Shown here: piece after piece, positions 19,665-28,116 of the stretch | Position numbering within the stretch: the stretch's first letter is position 1 | How the letters are laid out: each line of letters opens with the position of its first letter | Source: Verrucomicrobiota bacterium | GTDB lineage: Bacteria > Verrucomicrobiota > Lentisphaeria > JABSQK01 > JAJFLO01 | Length of the DNA: 39,710 nucleotides | Assembly: GCA_021772635.1 (NCBI GenBank) | Contig: JAJFLP010000056.1 | Coordinates: 1-39,710 of the forward strand | Direction: 5' to 3' | Made by a program: the position numbers and the translations under genes | The notes under the pieces: generated by a model | What the model was told of the DNA's origin: nothing | Databases searched by the model: none | Seen by the model: the letters and a program-made list of their open reading frames with translations, nothing else

Positions 19665-21308
19665 CTAGAATGCGTTAAAAACCATGGAAAAATGAAATCC
19701 TTCGTCCTGTAAGTCATCGTCGTCGTTGTTGGCATCCCTAAACGGATACCCCCAATACACCTGGCAGTTAAAGCGCCTTCCCGGGCTGAATAAAACGCCA
19801 ATACCGATACTCGAAATGTCGTCGAAACTCTCGGCAGTCGAGGCATTATTCGAAACCTGCCCGTAGTCGAAGAACGGAGCGATCTGTACAACTTCACGGC
19901 CGCGCTCGTCAGAGATCAAAGGTACCCGAAACTCAATGGAAGCAAGCACCCCGGTATCGCGCACCAGTTGGTTCTCACGGTATCCGCGAACGGTTTGGTT
20001 ACCGCCGATGCTGAACTGCTCAAGCGACAAGAGCTTATCATCACTCAGTTGTGTACTCGCCTTCAGTATCAACTGATTCGCGGTCTCCCCGAGCCGGCGG
20101 ACGTACTGAACCTGACCGAGCCATGAGAAGAACTCGCCGTCTCTCGAGGTGTTTTGACCATTCGTTGAGTGTAGCGCATCGATACCAAAATTAAATGATG
20201 AGTGGGCAGCAAACACGCTGGATAAACTGCGTTTTACCCAATCCTGACTGAACCGCAAAATGGAAACCCGGGATCGGCCGTCGTCGGTTCCGGGAGAGAA
20301 TGAAAATGGCACGCCAAGTAAAAATGATTTACTCTGGCGCAGTTCGCCGGTGAGTGATACAGACAGTTCTTCGCTGAAGGTTTTATACAGGGGATGTCTT
20401 AAGCGAATACGGATATCTTCGGACTCGCTCTCTATATCCAAGTCAGCGAAAGGCTCTTCAATGATAGAGAAGTCACTCCGTCGATAAGACAGCGTCAGTT
20501 CGGTATCATAACCCGTAACAGGAAATGTATACGAAACGTCGATATCGTCGCGCCCGGCCAAGTTGAATTGGTCAAGATCGTCCTTAGTAACACCGTAGGC
20601 GAGGCCGATGCGATCACTGAATCCGAGTACATTGTTATGACTCGCCCGCAGCAAAAGACGCTCACCTCCAACGCTGGGGGTTCGGTGATTATTAAGTTCC
20701 AAGCTAAGCCGAAACGGTGTCTCCTCGGACACCAGCAAATCGAGGTAACTTTCTCCTGGCGCTACCCCCGGCTTTAATTCGGCGTTAATTCTTTTTATGT
20801 TCGGATTCAGCCGTAATACCTGCAGCTTCTCCTGTAAGGTATTGATGTTTACCGGTGGCCCAGTTCCTCGCCGAACCCGCTTTTGAATATATCGCGACCT
20901 AAGGCGCTGATTCCCGCGAACGTGTATTTCCGTCAATCTTCCCTCGACAATTCGGTAAATAATCACCCCGTCAGCAACATTTTGATCAGGCAGTACGGCG
21001 CCGGAATTGATATAACCGTTATCGATATACTTGAGGGTCAATTGCTGACGAACTTCTTCAAGGTCATCACTCGTCAGCGTGCGGTCGGTATAATCTGCGA
21101 CGATGGCCGCCAGGTCGGTGTCCGAGAAAACTGTATTTCCTTCGAATTGGAACTGCGTAACGTGGACCGAGAGACGGGTCGATAACTGATCGGTTTCGGT
21201 AAGATCCAGAGGGGGCAGGATTTGCGACTGTGCGGCGAGGAGATATGGAAAAAGGAAACACACATGGAGAATTGTAACCGGGACCCTCGCGCAACGAATT
21301 TTCGTCAT
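19665..21308 (-). CDS. TpsB outer-membrane transporter (ShlB/FhaC/HecB family)
   Basis: About 547 residues from the ATG at 21308. A GTG two codons upstream is in frame but abuts the Shine-Dalgarno sequence, so it is not a credible start. A signal peptide ending near LLAAQS is followed by a POTRA domain (FQFEGNTVFSD, then YIDNGYINSGAVLP) and a second one around IVEGRLTEIHVRGNQRL. The remainder is a 16-strand-type beta barrel with the conserved VRGY motif (GGNQTVRGYRENQLV) of the pore-plugging loop and an aromatic C-terminal end (VFNAF). It should secrete and possibly activate the TpsA protein encoded 71 bases downstream. The DUF928 gene lies 173 bases upstream on the same strand, so the three probably form one transcription unit. 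Confidence 0.95.
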   Translation of the reverse strand: MTKIRCARVPVTILHVCFLFPYLLAAQSQILPPLDLTETDQLSTRLSVHVTQFQFEGNTVFSDTDLAAIVADYTDRTLTSDDLEEVRQQLTLKYIDNGYINSGAVLPDQNVADGVIIYRIVEGRLTEIHVRGNQRLRSRYIQKRVRRGTGPPVNINTLQEKLQVLRLNPNIKRINAELKPGVAPGESYLDLLVSEETPFRLSLELNNHRTPSVGGERLLLRASHNNVLGFSDRIGLAYGVTKDDLDQFNLAGRDDIDVSYTFPVTGYDTELTLSYRRSDFSIIEEPFADLDIESESEDIRIRLRHPLYKTFSEELSVSLTGELRQSKSFLLGVPFSFSPGTDDGRSRVSILRFSQDWVKRSLSSVFAAHSSFNFGIDALHSTNGQNTSRDGEFFSWLGQVQYVRRLGETANQLILKASTQLSDDKLLSLEQFSIGGNQTVRGYRENQLVRDTGVLASIEFRVPLISDERGREVVQIAPFFDYGQVSNNASTAESFDDISSIGIGVLFSPGRRFNCQVYWGYPFRDANNDDDDLQDEGFHFSMVFNAF

Positions 21309-21313
21309 GGTCA

Positions 21314-21319
21314 CCTCCT
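21314..21319 (-). promoter_or_regulatory. Shine-Dalgarno sequence that sets the tpsB start
   Basis: A perfect AGGAGG lies 5 bases upstream of the ATG at 21308. It runs straight into the in-frame GTG at 21314, which leaves no spacing for that codon and rules it out. Confidence 0.75.
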
Positions 21320-21481
21320 ATGGAGTCGTCACGGACACAGTGTCAGCGCGAAAATAAACGGATGAGAACTTGCGTTCGACTATACCGCAAGCGATGCAAT
21401 TTTCGGTCCGTATGGACCGACTCTCCGCGTAAGCGGAGTCTCGGTAATCCGGACCGCTCGTGCGGTCAGGATATTTGTCAA

Positions 21482-22306
21482 CTAATTGCGATCGTACTTC
21501 GCAGCTTCCAGCAACCCGACCTGTTCCAGTAACGCCGCACGCGCAGATCTTGCATCCGAATCAGCGGCGTTTTTTTCGATCCCGGATGATAATTCTCCTA
21601 ACGCGTCATACCAGATACCATGACTGGCGAGAACGTACGCGCGGTCGGCAACGGCGGCTTTCTTAAGATCTTCAGCAAGCTCCGGAGACACTTTCACACG
21701 CTGAATCGTACCAGTCGATGTGACATCCATAGCACCCTGTTCGGGATCCGGGACCAATGCGATATTCCATTCGTAGTCAGTCCCCACATCCAGCTTAATC
21801 CCGTGATCCGCCAGGTTGAGCCATTGTATTCCGGCGTTCCTCGCGTCCTTATGGGTCACTTCAAGTACGGTTTCAAACCCCTTTATGAGCGTAATTTCGA
21901 ATTGAATAGCGCTCGGTTTCGATTGGTACCAAAATAACGATGGCTGTTCGCTGATGGTCAATCCAGTCTGCTCGGGTACCAGCACGGTTAGCGTCGGTAA
22001 GCTATCATTGGCTCCGCGGACACCTCCGCCAACGCGTGTCTTCGGCGCACCGCGGCGCGGCGGCTTAAACATCATCTTTCGACGCGGTTTCTTCGTCACC
22101 TCCGGTTCCCCGTTATTCGTCACTTCAGTGTCTGTACTCTTCGTTACTTCGGTGTCGGTACTCTTCGTTACCTCGGTGTCTGTACTTTTGGTTACTTCCA
22201 TTTCTGTGCCCTCCACCGTTGAAGAGTCAGCACCGAACGCTGATATACTCGCTATTAAACAGGCTATCAGGGCGTACGACGACATGAACTTATGACTTAT
22301 TCTCAT
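21482..22306 (-). CDS. DUF928-family exported protein
   Basis: 274 residues starting at an ATG with AGGAG about 9 bases upstream. A signal peptide (ending around ISAFGADSS) is followed by a low-complexity stretch with the octamer EVTKSTDT repeated three times. A basic PPRRGAPKTRVGGGVRG block then opens the DUF928 domain, which continues with LTVLVPEQTGLTISEQPSLFWY. The function is unknown. Genes of this family are commonly found beside CHAT, CHASE2 and TpsA/TpsB genes, and here it sits between a CHASE2 gene and tpsB. It probably acts in the periplasm. The C-terminal ~70 residues are helical and Ala-rich (AYVLASHGIWYDALGELSSG), like the half-TPR ending of other members. Confidence 0.85.
   Translation of the reverse strand: MRISHKFMSSYALIACLIASISAFGADSSTVEGTEMEVTKSTDTEVTKSTDTEVTKSTDTEVTNNGEPEVTKKPRRKMMFKPPRRGAPKTRVGGGVRGANDSLPTLTVLVPEQTGLTISEQPSLFWYQSKPSAIQFEITLIKGFETVLEVTHKDARNAGIQWLNLADHGIKLDVGTDYEWNIALVPDPEQGAMDVTSTGTIQRVKVSPELAEDLKKAAVADRAYVLASHGIWYDALGELSSGIEKNAADSDARSARAALLEQVGLLEAAKYDRN
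22117..22199 (-). repeat. 24-bp in-frame tandem repeat in the DUF928 gene
   Basis: Three copies of a 24-base unit encode EVTKSTDT in the region between signal peptide and domain. The unit length is a multiple of three, so gain or loss of copies changes the linker length without a frameshift. Confidence 0.75.
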
Positions 22307-22333
22307 TTAACAATCTCCTCGAGGATTATATAT

Positions 22334-22387
22334 TATACCGAACATTTTCAGGTTTTCGGAGTACCGTTCGATATCTCTTAGCTGACT
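22334..22387 (-). repeat. Intergenic repeat (family R1), no palindrome insert
   Basis: On the minus strand it contains AAGAGATATCGAACGGTAC then TCCGAAAACCTG, an almost exact match to 9921-9970. It ends in GTTCGGTATA, about 28 bases from the DUF928 start codon, so it forms most of that gene's leader. Confidence 0.7.
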
Positions 22388-22660
22388 ACTTCTAAATTAA
22401 GAAACCGCGAAATTCGGAACGATGTATTCCAATCGGCATCATACTGCGCCGCGGATATCCCGCGAGTCCGCGCATTTCTACCGCCTAAACGCCGGCGTGC
22501 AAATCCATAACCTGACATTCACCGCGCGGCCCAACTTATGAAAGAGTCTGGACTTACACAGCATATTGCTTGCCAAGTCTGCAGAACCCCGAATTTTCGA
22601 TAGTGTTTTTACCCGAAATCTCATCGAATATAGATTACCACGACGAACCAAGCCTCGTTG

Positions 22661-22750
22661 TATACTGCAAGTAGTACAATTTTGGGATAGTTTCGAGTTT
22701 ATCAGCCAAGAATTTCCGAACGATATTTCGTCCCGCATGCGGGACCATGA
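22661..22750 (+). repeat. Intergenic repeat (family R1) with a 16-bp palindrome
   Basis: It begins with TATACTGCAAGTAGTACAAT as at 9885 and continues with AAGAATTTCCGAACGATATT. The perfect 16-base palindrome GTCCCGCATGCGGGAC follows at 22730-22745. Other copies carry a different palindrome at this same point. Confidence 0.65.
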
Positions 22751-22950
22751 CTTTCGGTATAAATGTCACGAAAGTGTAAATTAAATGGATCTTTATATGT
22801 GAAAATTCGCACGTTTCTAGCCTACATTATGCATAAACTTTCTATTGCGGGCATAAATCAGGCTAGCGAAGCATCGCCTTATTTCTCTCGATGCACCTGA
22901 GGCGACGAAATGCCTCTCGTCATAACACAATGAATTACGTACACGACACA

Positions 22951-23290
22951 CTAGATGCCGGATAAAGAAAGTAGCGTCCAGCTAGACCCCGTTCGAAAAG
23001 GGTTCTACCCGATATTTATTAGTCAAATTCACTGACGAATTTCTGGATTCTCCGATGACTTTGCACTATTGGGTATGGATTACTTGCGGTTGTCCCTGAG
23101 TAGGATAGACATTCCTGTCTGTCCAATCGATGCGGTCTGCCTGGACAGACAAGAATGTCTATCCTACTACCTTTTCGAACAGGGTCCAGCTAGTCTCCAG
23201 AATCAGGCATCCAGTATCAACATCTTTAAGGCAGAGCCGCACAAAACTCATCCGCTTTGTGTCGGTTTCGCCCTTTATAAGGTGTCTAGT
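22951..23290. repeat. Host repeat R2, copy 1 (interrupted by a MITE)
   Basis: The left arm 22951-22985 (CTAGATGCCGGATAAAG... to CCAGCTAG) and the right arm 23186-23290 (CCAGCTAGTCTCCAG... to GGTGTCTAG) match the arms at 36673-36707 and 36838-36942 with few differences. The outer ends CTAGATGCC and GGTGTCTAG are imperfect inverted repeats. The right arm folds into an imperfect hairpin (about 23228-23276, CCGCACAAA against TTTGTGTCGG). Confidence 0.75.
22986..23185. mobile_element. MITE-like element with 8-bp target duplication
   Basis: The 200-base element begins ACCCCGTTCGAAAAGG and ends with the inverted copy CCTTTTCGAACAGGGT, a 15 of 16 match. It is flanked by the direct repeat CCAGCTAG at 22978-22985 and 23186-23193. 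It encodes no transposase. Inside, 23100-23167 is a long hairpin (GTAGGATAGACATTC paired with GAATGTCTATCCTAC). The ends match the element at 28117-28395. Confidence 0.75.
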
Positions 23291-23361
23291 CACCGCCATA
23301 CTCACACGGAAGAATAACCTGTCAGGAAAATTGCCAAAAAGCAAATAAATACTCGTAAAGC

Positions 23362-25479
23362 TTACTTCTGCTTTTGTATCCACGCACCGGCCCAGTCGGG
23401 CGGAGGTGGTGTTACCAGGAATTGCTGGCATGACTTCCTGTAAATCTGCGATGGCGTATCATTGTAATTGATTCGGAGCGCCTCCTGGAATCGAAAAATT
23501 GCTTCCGGAAACTGACCCGAAGCGTATAATTGCCACCCTTTCTCAAACTCATCTTTCAAACGAAGTTTCTCGTCCGTTATCTCACCCTTTCTCCCGAGCA
23601 ACTCGTATACAGCGACGGGGACTGTTTTCCCCTTAACCATTAGCAACGCCAGAAACCGTGCCTCAATCTTGTCCTTCGCAAGTTCATAGGTCGATTGTCC
23701 AATCATAATTTGGGTGCCGAAAATCTTATTTGCACCCTCGTAACGGGAAGCCTGATTAACCACGTCACCCATCACGGTATACTGAAACTTTTGCTCGGAC
23801 CCCATGTTGCCGGCGGCGACTTCTCCCGTATTAATCCCCATTCTCACCGCAATTTCGAACCCGAATTTTTCCTTTATTTTTCGGTTAATCTCTATTAGTT
23901 CGGTCTGTTGCTCCAACGCCGCCCAGCAACTTTTCCAGCCATGTGAATCGGGCTCGGTCTCACTCCATATCGGGACGCCGAAATCTGCCATAATCGCGTC
24001 ACCCTCGTACTTGTCGATGTACCCGCCATACTTCAGGATTATCGTACTCATAGGCGTGAGATACTCGTTCAGGACTAATGCGAGGTCCTCCGGAATAAGC
24101 GATTCCGCGATCGTCGTAAAACCTTCAATATCAGAAAAAAAGATAGTGGCACCTTTTCGTTCACCTGTAAGGCGAAAGCGCTCTGGCTTATCAGTCATAT
24201 ACTGAAGCACATGCGGGCTGACCATCGTCGAGAACATATTTCTTATTACCTTCTTCTCGCGTCCCTCAGTGACAAACAGATAGGCGATCACACCGAGCGC
24301 AGAAAAAAACCACCCTAAGGCCGGCGCAATCGAAATTACCCACCAACCCTCCTTAAATAGTAAAAACACAGTGACTGAGAGTACTCCGAACGTAATGATT
24401 GCCGTACCGACGAATCTCGCCGGTGAACGACCTAACAAACCCGTGAGGGCCCCGACTATGCACCACAGCAAGATCCATAATAACTCCGCACGGTCGGTTT
24501 GTACTTGAGTTGGGACTTCTCCGTCGAATGCGCCTCTTAGCAACTGATTCACTACCGACGCGTGTAATTCTATACCGTAATGACGAAATCGTAGGATAGA
24601 TGGGTAATAATCCTTCAGACTCTCAGCGGTTGAACCGATCAGGATTATTTTGCCGTGAACGTCCTCTTCTTTAACTTTGCCGGTGAGCAAGTCGACCAAT
24701 GACCGTTTTTCAAAAAACTCCGGACCTTTGAAGTCCATAAGAAACGAGTAACCGCCCGCATCTGCGCCGACGTACCCGCCATCATCCGGTTCGAAAGGTT
24801 GATAGACCGCCTTCCCGATCTGAATCTTATCGGGATCACCTTCATCGGGTTGCGATGGGAAAATGCCCTTAGGCTGGAGATAAAGGAGAGCGAGTTGCAA
24901 AGCGAACGAGTAGTAACTGGCATCGTCGTCATCAAGAAAAAGCAGCGCTCGGCGGATAATTTTGTCCGGGTCAACAGGAAAATCATTAAACCCGATACGT
25001 TCTATATTATCTTTCAAAATTGCCGGCCCCTCGATTCTTGGCGAATCGTCGTCACTGAACTTCGTAATCGCGATAATATTCGGATTCTCGGCTAAAACTC
25101 GGTTTAGTTGCGCAAGTTGTTCGCCGTTATTTGGAATAGGTAGATCCCTGAACAAATCCAGTCCGATAGCTGCTGGCTTATACTTTGCAAGGATATCCAA
25201 AGCCTCTGCCAGTTTCCCATCGGTTAGCGGCCATCCGCCGGTGACCGGATCTCGAATATCCCATTCGTTGATGCCCAGTATCAATATACGTGGATCCGGG
25301 GCGCGTTCTGTTCTAGCCATAAAACGATCGTAAACTGCTAACTCAAGACCCTCAAGCATCCCGACGCTCTGGCTCCCTACGATTGCGGCGAATGCAAATC
25401 CACTCACGATAAAACAAAATCCGGCGTGTAGAACAGATCGTTTTCGTGACGCGGAAAGTGATTTTAGCAATGAAATCAT
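23362..25479 (-). CDS. CHASE2-domain class III adenylate cyclase
   Basis: 705 residues from the ATG at 25479, which overlaps the upstream CHAT stop in an ATGA. One membrane helix, a CHASE2 domain (AVYDRFMAR, GGWPLTD, IGLDLFRDLP) and three closely spaced helices lead to a cytoplasmic class III cyclase domain. The two metal-binding aspartates are Asp450 (FFSDIEGF) and Asp494 (YEGDAIMADFG). Asn575 and Arg579 in VVNQASR are the transition-state residues. Lys490 (IDKYEGD) and Thr568 (YTVMGD) are the purine-specificity pair seen in bacterial adenylate cyclases, so cAMP is the likely product. A short TPR-like tail (EKGWQLYASGQFPEAIFRFQEAL) follows. The partner is presumably the coupled CHAT protein, and no cAMP receptor is seen in the window. 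Confidence 0.92.
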   Translation of the reverse strand: MISLLKSLSASRKRSVLHAGFCFIVSGFAFAAIVGSQSVGMLEGLELAVYDRFMARTERAPDPRILILGINEWDIRDPVTGGWPLTDGKLAEALDILAKYKPAAIGLDLFRDLPIPNNGEQLAQLNRVLAENPNIIAITKFSDDDSPRIEGPAILKDNIERIGFNDFPVDPDKIIRRALLFLDDDDASYYSFALQLALLYLQPKGIFPSQPDEGDPDKIQIGKAVYQPFEPDDGGYVGADAGGYSFLMDFKGPEFFEKRSLVDLLTGKVKEEDVHGKIILIGSTAESLKDYYPSILRFRHYGIELHASVVNQLLRGAFDGEVPTQVQTDRAELLWILLWCIVGALTGLLGRSPARFVGTAIITFGVLSVTVFLLFKEGWWVISIAPALGWFFSALGVIAYLFVTEGREKKVIRNMFSTMVSPHVLQYMTDKPERFRLTGERKGATIFFSDIEGFTTIAESLIPEDLALVLNEYLTPMSTIILKYGGYIDKYEGDAIMADFGVPIWSETEPDSHGWKSCWAALEQQTELIEINRKIKEKFGFEIAVRMGINTGEVAAGNMGSEQKFQYTVMGDVVNQASRYEGANKIFGTQIMIGQSTYELAKDKIEARFLALLMVKGKTVPVAVYELLGRKGEITDEKLRLKDEFEKGWQLYASGQFPEAIFRFQEALRINYNDTPSQIYRKSCQQFLVTPPPPDWAGAWIQKQK

Positions 25480-27836
25480 AGCCAATTTCCAATCATTAAA
25501 TATGGGGCCCAATACCGGGGATGTCGGAACCGTGGGTCTCGCATCAACAACACCTGACTCTTACGCAGCGCCTTGGCCTTTGTTATCGTCGGATCGTTCT
25601 GCAATTGTCGATAGAATTCGGATATAAGTATAGTCGATGCCTGGTCGTTAACGAACCACAGCGTCGCCAGCACACTTCTCGCGCCCGCCTTGAATCCTGT
25701 ACCGGCCAGACCGAGAGCAGCACGATCATCGCCCGCCGCAGTTTGGCAGGCACTCAGTGTTAACAACTCGACCGGGTTACCCTTGAATTGACTCGGACGA
25801 ATAAGAGATTCCAAGTTATTCAATGTAAGCTTACCGCCATGGGTAAGCAAAAACGTTTTACTCGCATCGCGATTGAATTGTCCGTGTGTAGCGATATGCA
25901 TAATAGTGTAGTCGTCCGCCAAGACCGCTTCCTGTAAATTCACTTGCGAGAAATCCTTATCACGAAATACTTTACTTCCCGTATAAATCTCCCCGAGATT
26001 CTTGAGTTCTTTCGGGACAAAATCCAATCCAGGAAATCCTTGCACCCCTTCAGAAAGGCCGCTTAAAAGGAGACGTGTGTTCTCCCGGTGTATGGGCTTG
26101 GGATCCATGAGAGTAAGTCCGGGAATCACACCGATAGAGTATTTATCAATAAGAAATTTTTCCCCGTCGTACAGCGCGGACATCGGAATTGTTAAAAGCG
26201 CGCCGTCGGGGACGAAAATAAGCGTGTCGATTTTCTCCGCTTTCAACTTTTCTTCTATCGGTTGAATCAGAAACTCATAGAGTTTGCGAGCCGACTTTAT
26301 GTAACGATGAGAGGTACGCTTTTCGAGAGCCCGTCGAAAAAGCCGAACCTCTTTTGTAAGATCGTCAACACCGATATTAAAATGATAACGATGCAATCCA
26401 GAGGGAAGCGTGAGAAGTAACTCCACCCGGTCGGCTAACGGGATGATATAGATGACTGCAGACCTATCGTCGATGAAATCGATATTCTGCACCTTGGAGC
26501 GTGCCAGGTTAACGCAGTCGTCTTGAAAATAATCGTCTAACTCCGCCGACTTCAGGAGTTCTATCGTATCCCTGGCTTCGATCAAACATTGCTGAACCGC
26601 CTCCGGTAATTTCACGGCGTCAGCTTTCTGAAATAATAAATCTGCGAGTTCGAAGTAAATCGCCCCCACGGACTTTCGAAAAGAAGAATTCGTATTCAGA
26701 TTGCCATTTCCGATCGCGACGTCGTGCCTAATTGACTGGAGCGTTTTAACGGCTCGTTTATATAGTTCTATCGCAGGCTCAAGCTCCTTCTGAGCAGCAA
26801 GAATACGCCCAGTTTGCCATTGCCAACGATACACGGCACCGGGGTAACCAATTTTCTGCGCAATAAATGCTGCCTCACGCGTGAGCCTCAGCCCTTCAGG
26901 GTAACGTCCCTCAAGTTCGTAGAGACGCCCTATATACCCTAACGCAAAGGTAAGTATGCGATCACTTTTGATTTGCTCTCCGGATTCAATTGCGGCCCGG
27001 TACGCGCCGTGGGCATTCACAATAAGGTCCGCTTGAGGGGTTTCCTGATTTTCCGCGATCGCTCGATAAGTGTTCCCGACAATAATCAACAGGTGTGATC
27101 GCTCATATGAATTACCAAGTTTATCGACTGATACACGCGCTAAGTCGTTTAGATACAAAGCCCTTTCGGAGTTTCCCGCGCGCATTTCGGACAACGCATG
27201 ATTTACCTGAGACTTTGCCTCTATACCTGTGCTTCCGCGGTCGGTTGCGATCGATAACGCTGTTTCATAATGTGCCGCTGCTTTCGGATACTCTTCGCGA
27301 CTAGCCATTAGGTTGCCTAGATTTATGTGGATCGACGCGATTACGGGCTGATCGCCAAGTTCCTCGGCCAAAGCCATACTTTCGTTGAGATACTGCTCTG
27401 CAATCAAGGCATCTCGTGTAAAAAGGCACGCATTCCCAAATCCCGCCTTCGTCAGCATCATCGAACGTTTATCTTCCGATTGCTCGGCAATGCGCTGTGC
27501 CCGTTCGAAGGCCTCTTTGCTCAATTTGTAATTACCAATGATCTGGTACACCTCTCCCAGCGTCACGAGTGCCAGGGTCTGGTTCACGGGGTCTTCATTG
27601 TTCTCGAACCCAAGAATAACCGTATTTAAAGCGATAACCGCCGATTCGAAGCGCCCTGCGTTTACCAGTTCCCTGGCGGCGGAAACGGTTCCCGAATTTA
27701 CTGTCTGGTCAGATGGCAAAGGCGGTGTCACGGTAGAAGCACTACCATTCAGGGTTGGTAGGACGGAGAGAGAAATTAAGGCGCAGTAGAGAATTATCCG
27801 GGTGGGGCCGCTGTGACTTGGTTCGAAATCTGTCAT
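25476..27836 (-). CDS. TPR-CHAT protein (caspase-like peptidase), predicted periplasmic
   Basis: 786 residues. A hydrophobic stretch (IILYCALISLSVLP) ends in a typical signal-peptidase I site near NGSAS, so the protein should be exported; unlike its paralogue it has no obvious lipobox. TPR repeats span about residues 45-400. The CHAT domain has His651 in HIATHG and Cys697 in LSACQTA, with the same 46-residue spacing as the CHAT protein encoded at 10211-12502. It ends with YWAPYLMIGNWL, nearly the same as that paralogue. Its stop overlaps the start of the CHASE2 cyclase gene by four bases. It is probably the first gene of the leftward unit that continues to the cyclase and perhaps on to DUF928-tpsB-tpsA. 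The start has only a weak Shine-Dalgarno sequence. Confidence 0.9.
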   Translation of the reverse strand: MTDFEPSHSGPTRIILYCALISLSVLPTLNGSASTVTPPLPSDQTVNSGTVSAARELVNAGRFESAVIALNTVILGFENNEDPVNQTLALVTLGEVYQIIGNYKLSKEAFERAQRIAEQSEDKRSMMLTKAGFGNACLFTRDALIAEQYLNESMALAEELGDQPVIASIHINLGNLMASREEYPKAAAHYETALSIATDRGSTGIEAKSQVNHALSEMRAGNSERALYLNDLARVSVDKLGNSYERSHLLIIVGNTYRAIAENQETPQADLIVNAHGAYRAAIESGEQIKSDRILTFALGYIGRLYELEGRYPEGLRLTREAAFIAQKIGYPGAVYRWQWQTGRILAAQKELEPAIELYKRAVKTLQSIRHDVAIGNGNLNTNSSFRKSVGAIYFELADLLFQKADAVKLPEAVQQCLIEARDTIELLKSAELDDYFQDDCVNLARSKVQNIDFIDDRSAVIYIIPLADRVELLLTLPSGLHRYHFNIGVDDLTKEVRLFRRALEKRTSHRYIKSARKLYEFLIQPIEEKLKAEKIDTLIFVPDGALLTIPMSALYDGEKFLIDKYSIGVIPGLTLMDPKPIHRENTRLLLSGLSEGVQGFPGLDFVPKELKNLGEIYTGSKVFRDKDFSQVNLQEAVLADDYTIMHIATHGQFNRDASKTFLLTHGGKLTLNNLESLIRPSQFKGNPVELLTLSACQTAAGDDRAALGLAGTGFKAGARSVLATLWFVNDQASTILISEFYRQLQNDPTITKAKALRKSQVLLMRDPRFRHPRYWAPYLMIGNWL

Positions 27837-28116
27837 GATCTTTCGAATCGACTTCGCGATTGAACTTCAATTAGGCTTGTATAAATAACAGCCTCGGGGC
27901 AAGCCCGCGAGGGATGAAAGACTCTTAGAGCTTTACTACGTTCATGCTGGACAGCAGAACGGGGAATTAAACCCAATGGTGGGATTAATTTCTATGAATA
28001 AAGATGACGAAGGTTTCGAATCATTACAAATCATGATTCGATAACGGCAAATGACGAGGGAACACGATGGCTGTACCGGGGATACTAAGGCGATGCGAAT
28101 CGCGAGGACTATTTAG
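27837..28116. other. Leader region upstream of the second CHAT gene
   Basis: No gene is seen. A GC-rich hairpin lies at 27892-27912 (CCTCGGGGC, short loop, GCCCGCGAGG with one bulged base), about 60 bases upstream of the CHAT start. The region ends at the 8-base target duplication of the MITE at 28117. No good promoter could be picked out. Confidence 0.45.

Larger units (their letters stand above)
22307..23361. other. 1.05-kb intergenic region filled with repeats
   Basis: No gene is convincing between the DUF928 start and the cyclase stop. The interval holds two copies of the R1 repeat family (22334-22387 and 22661-22750), a copy of host repeat R2 (22951-23290), and a 200-base MITE inserted in R2. 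A TATAAT hexamer on the minus strand at 22332-22337, just upstream of the DUF928 gene, could be a -10 box, but the matching -35 is poor. Confidence 0.6.

Noticed and set aside
22951..23290. CRISPR array or integron attC site
   Set aside because: There are only two distant copies with no regularly spaced units or spacers, no cas or integrase gene, and no attC-type core sequences.
23069..23348. Plus-strand frames across the R2/MITE region
   Set aside because: They lie wholly in noncoding repeats and hairpins, and the peptides reflect the repeat sequence.
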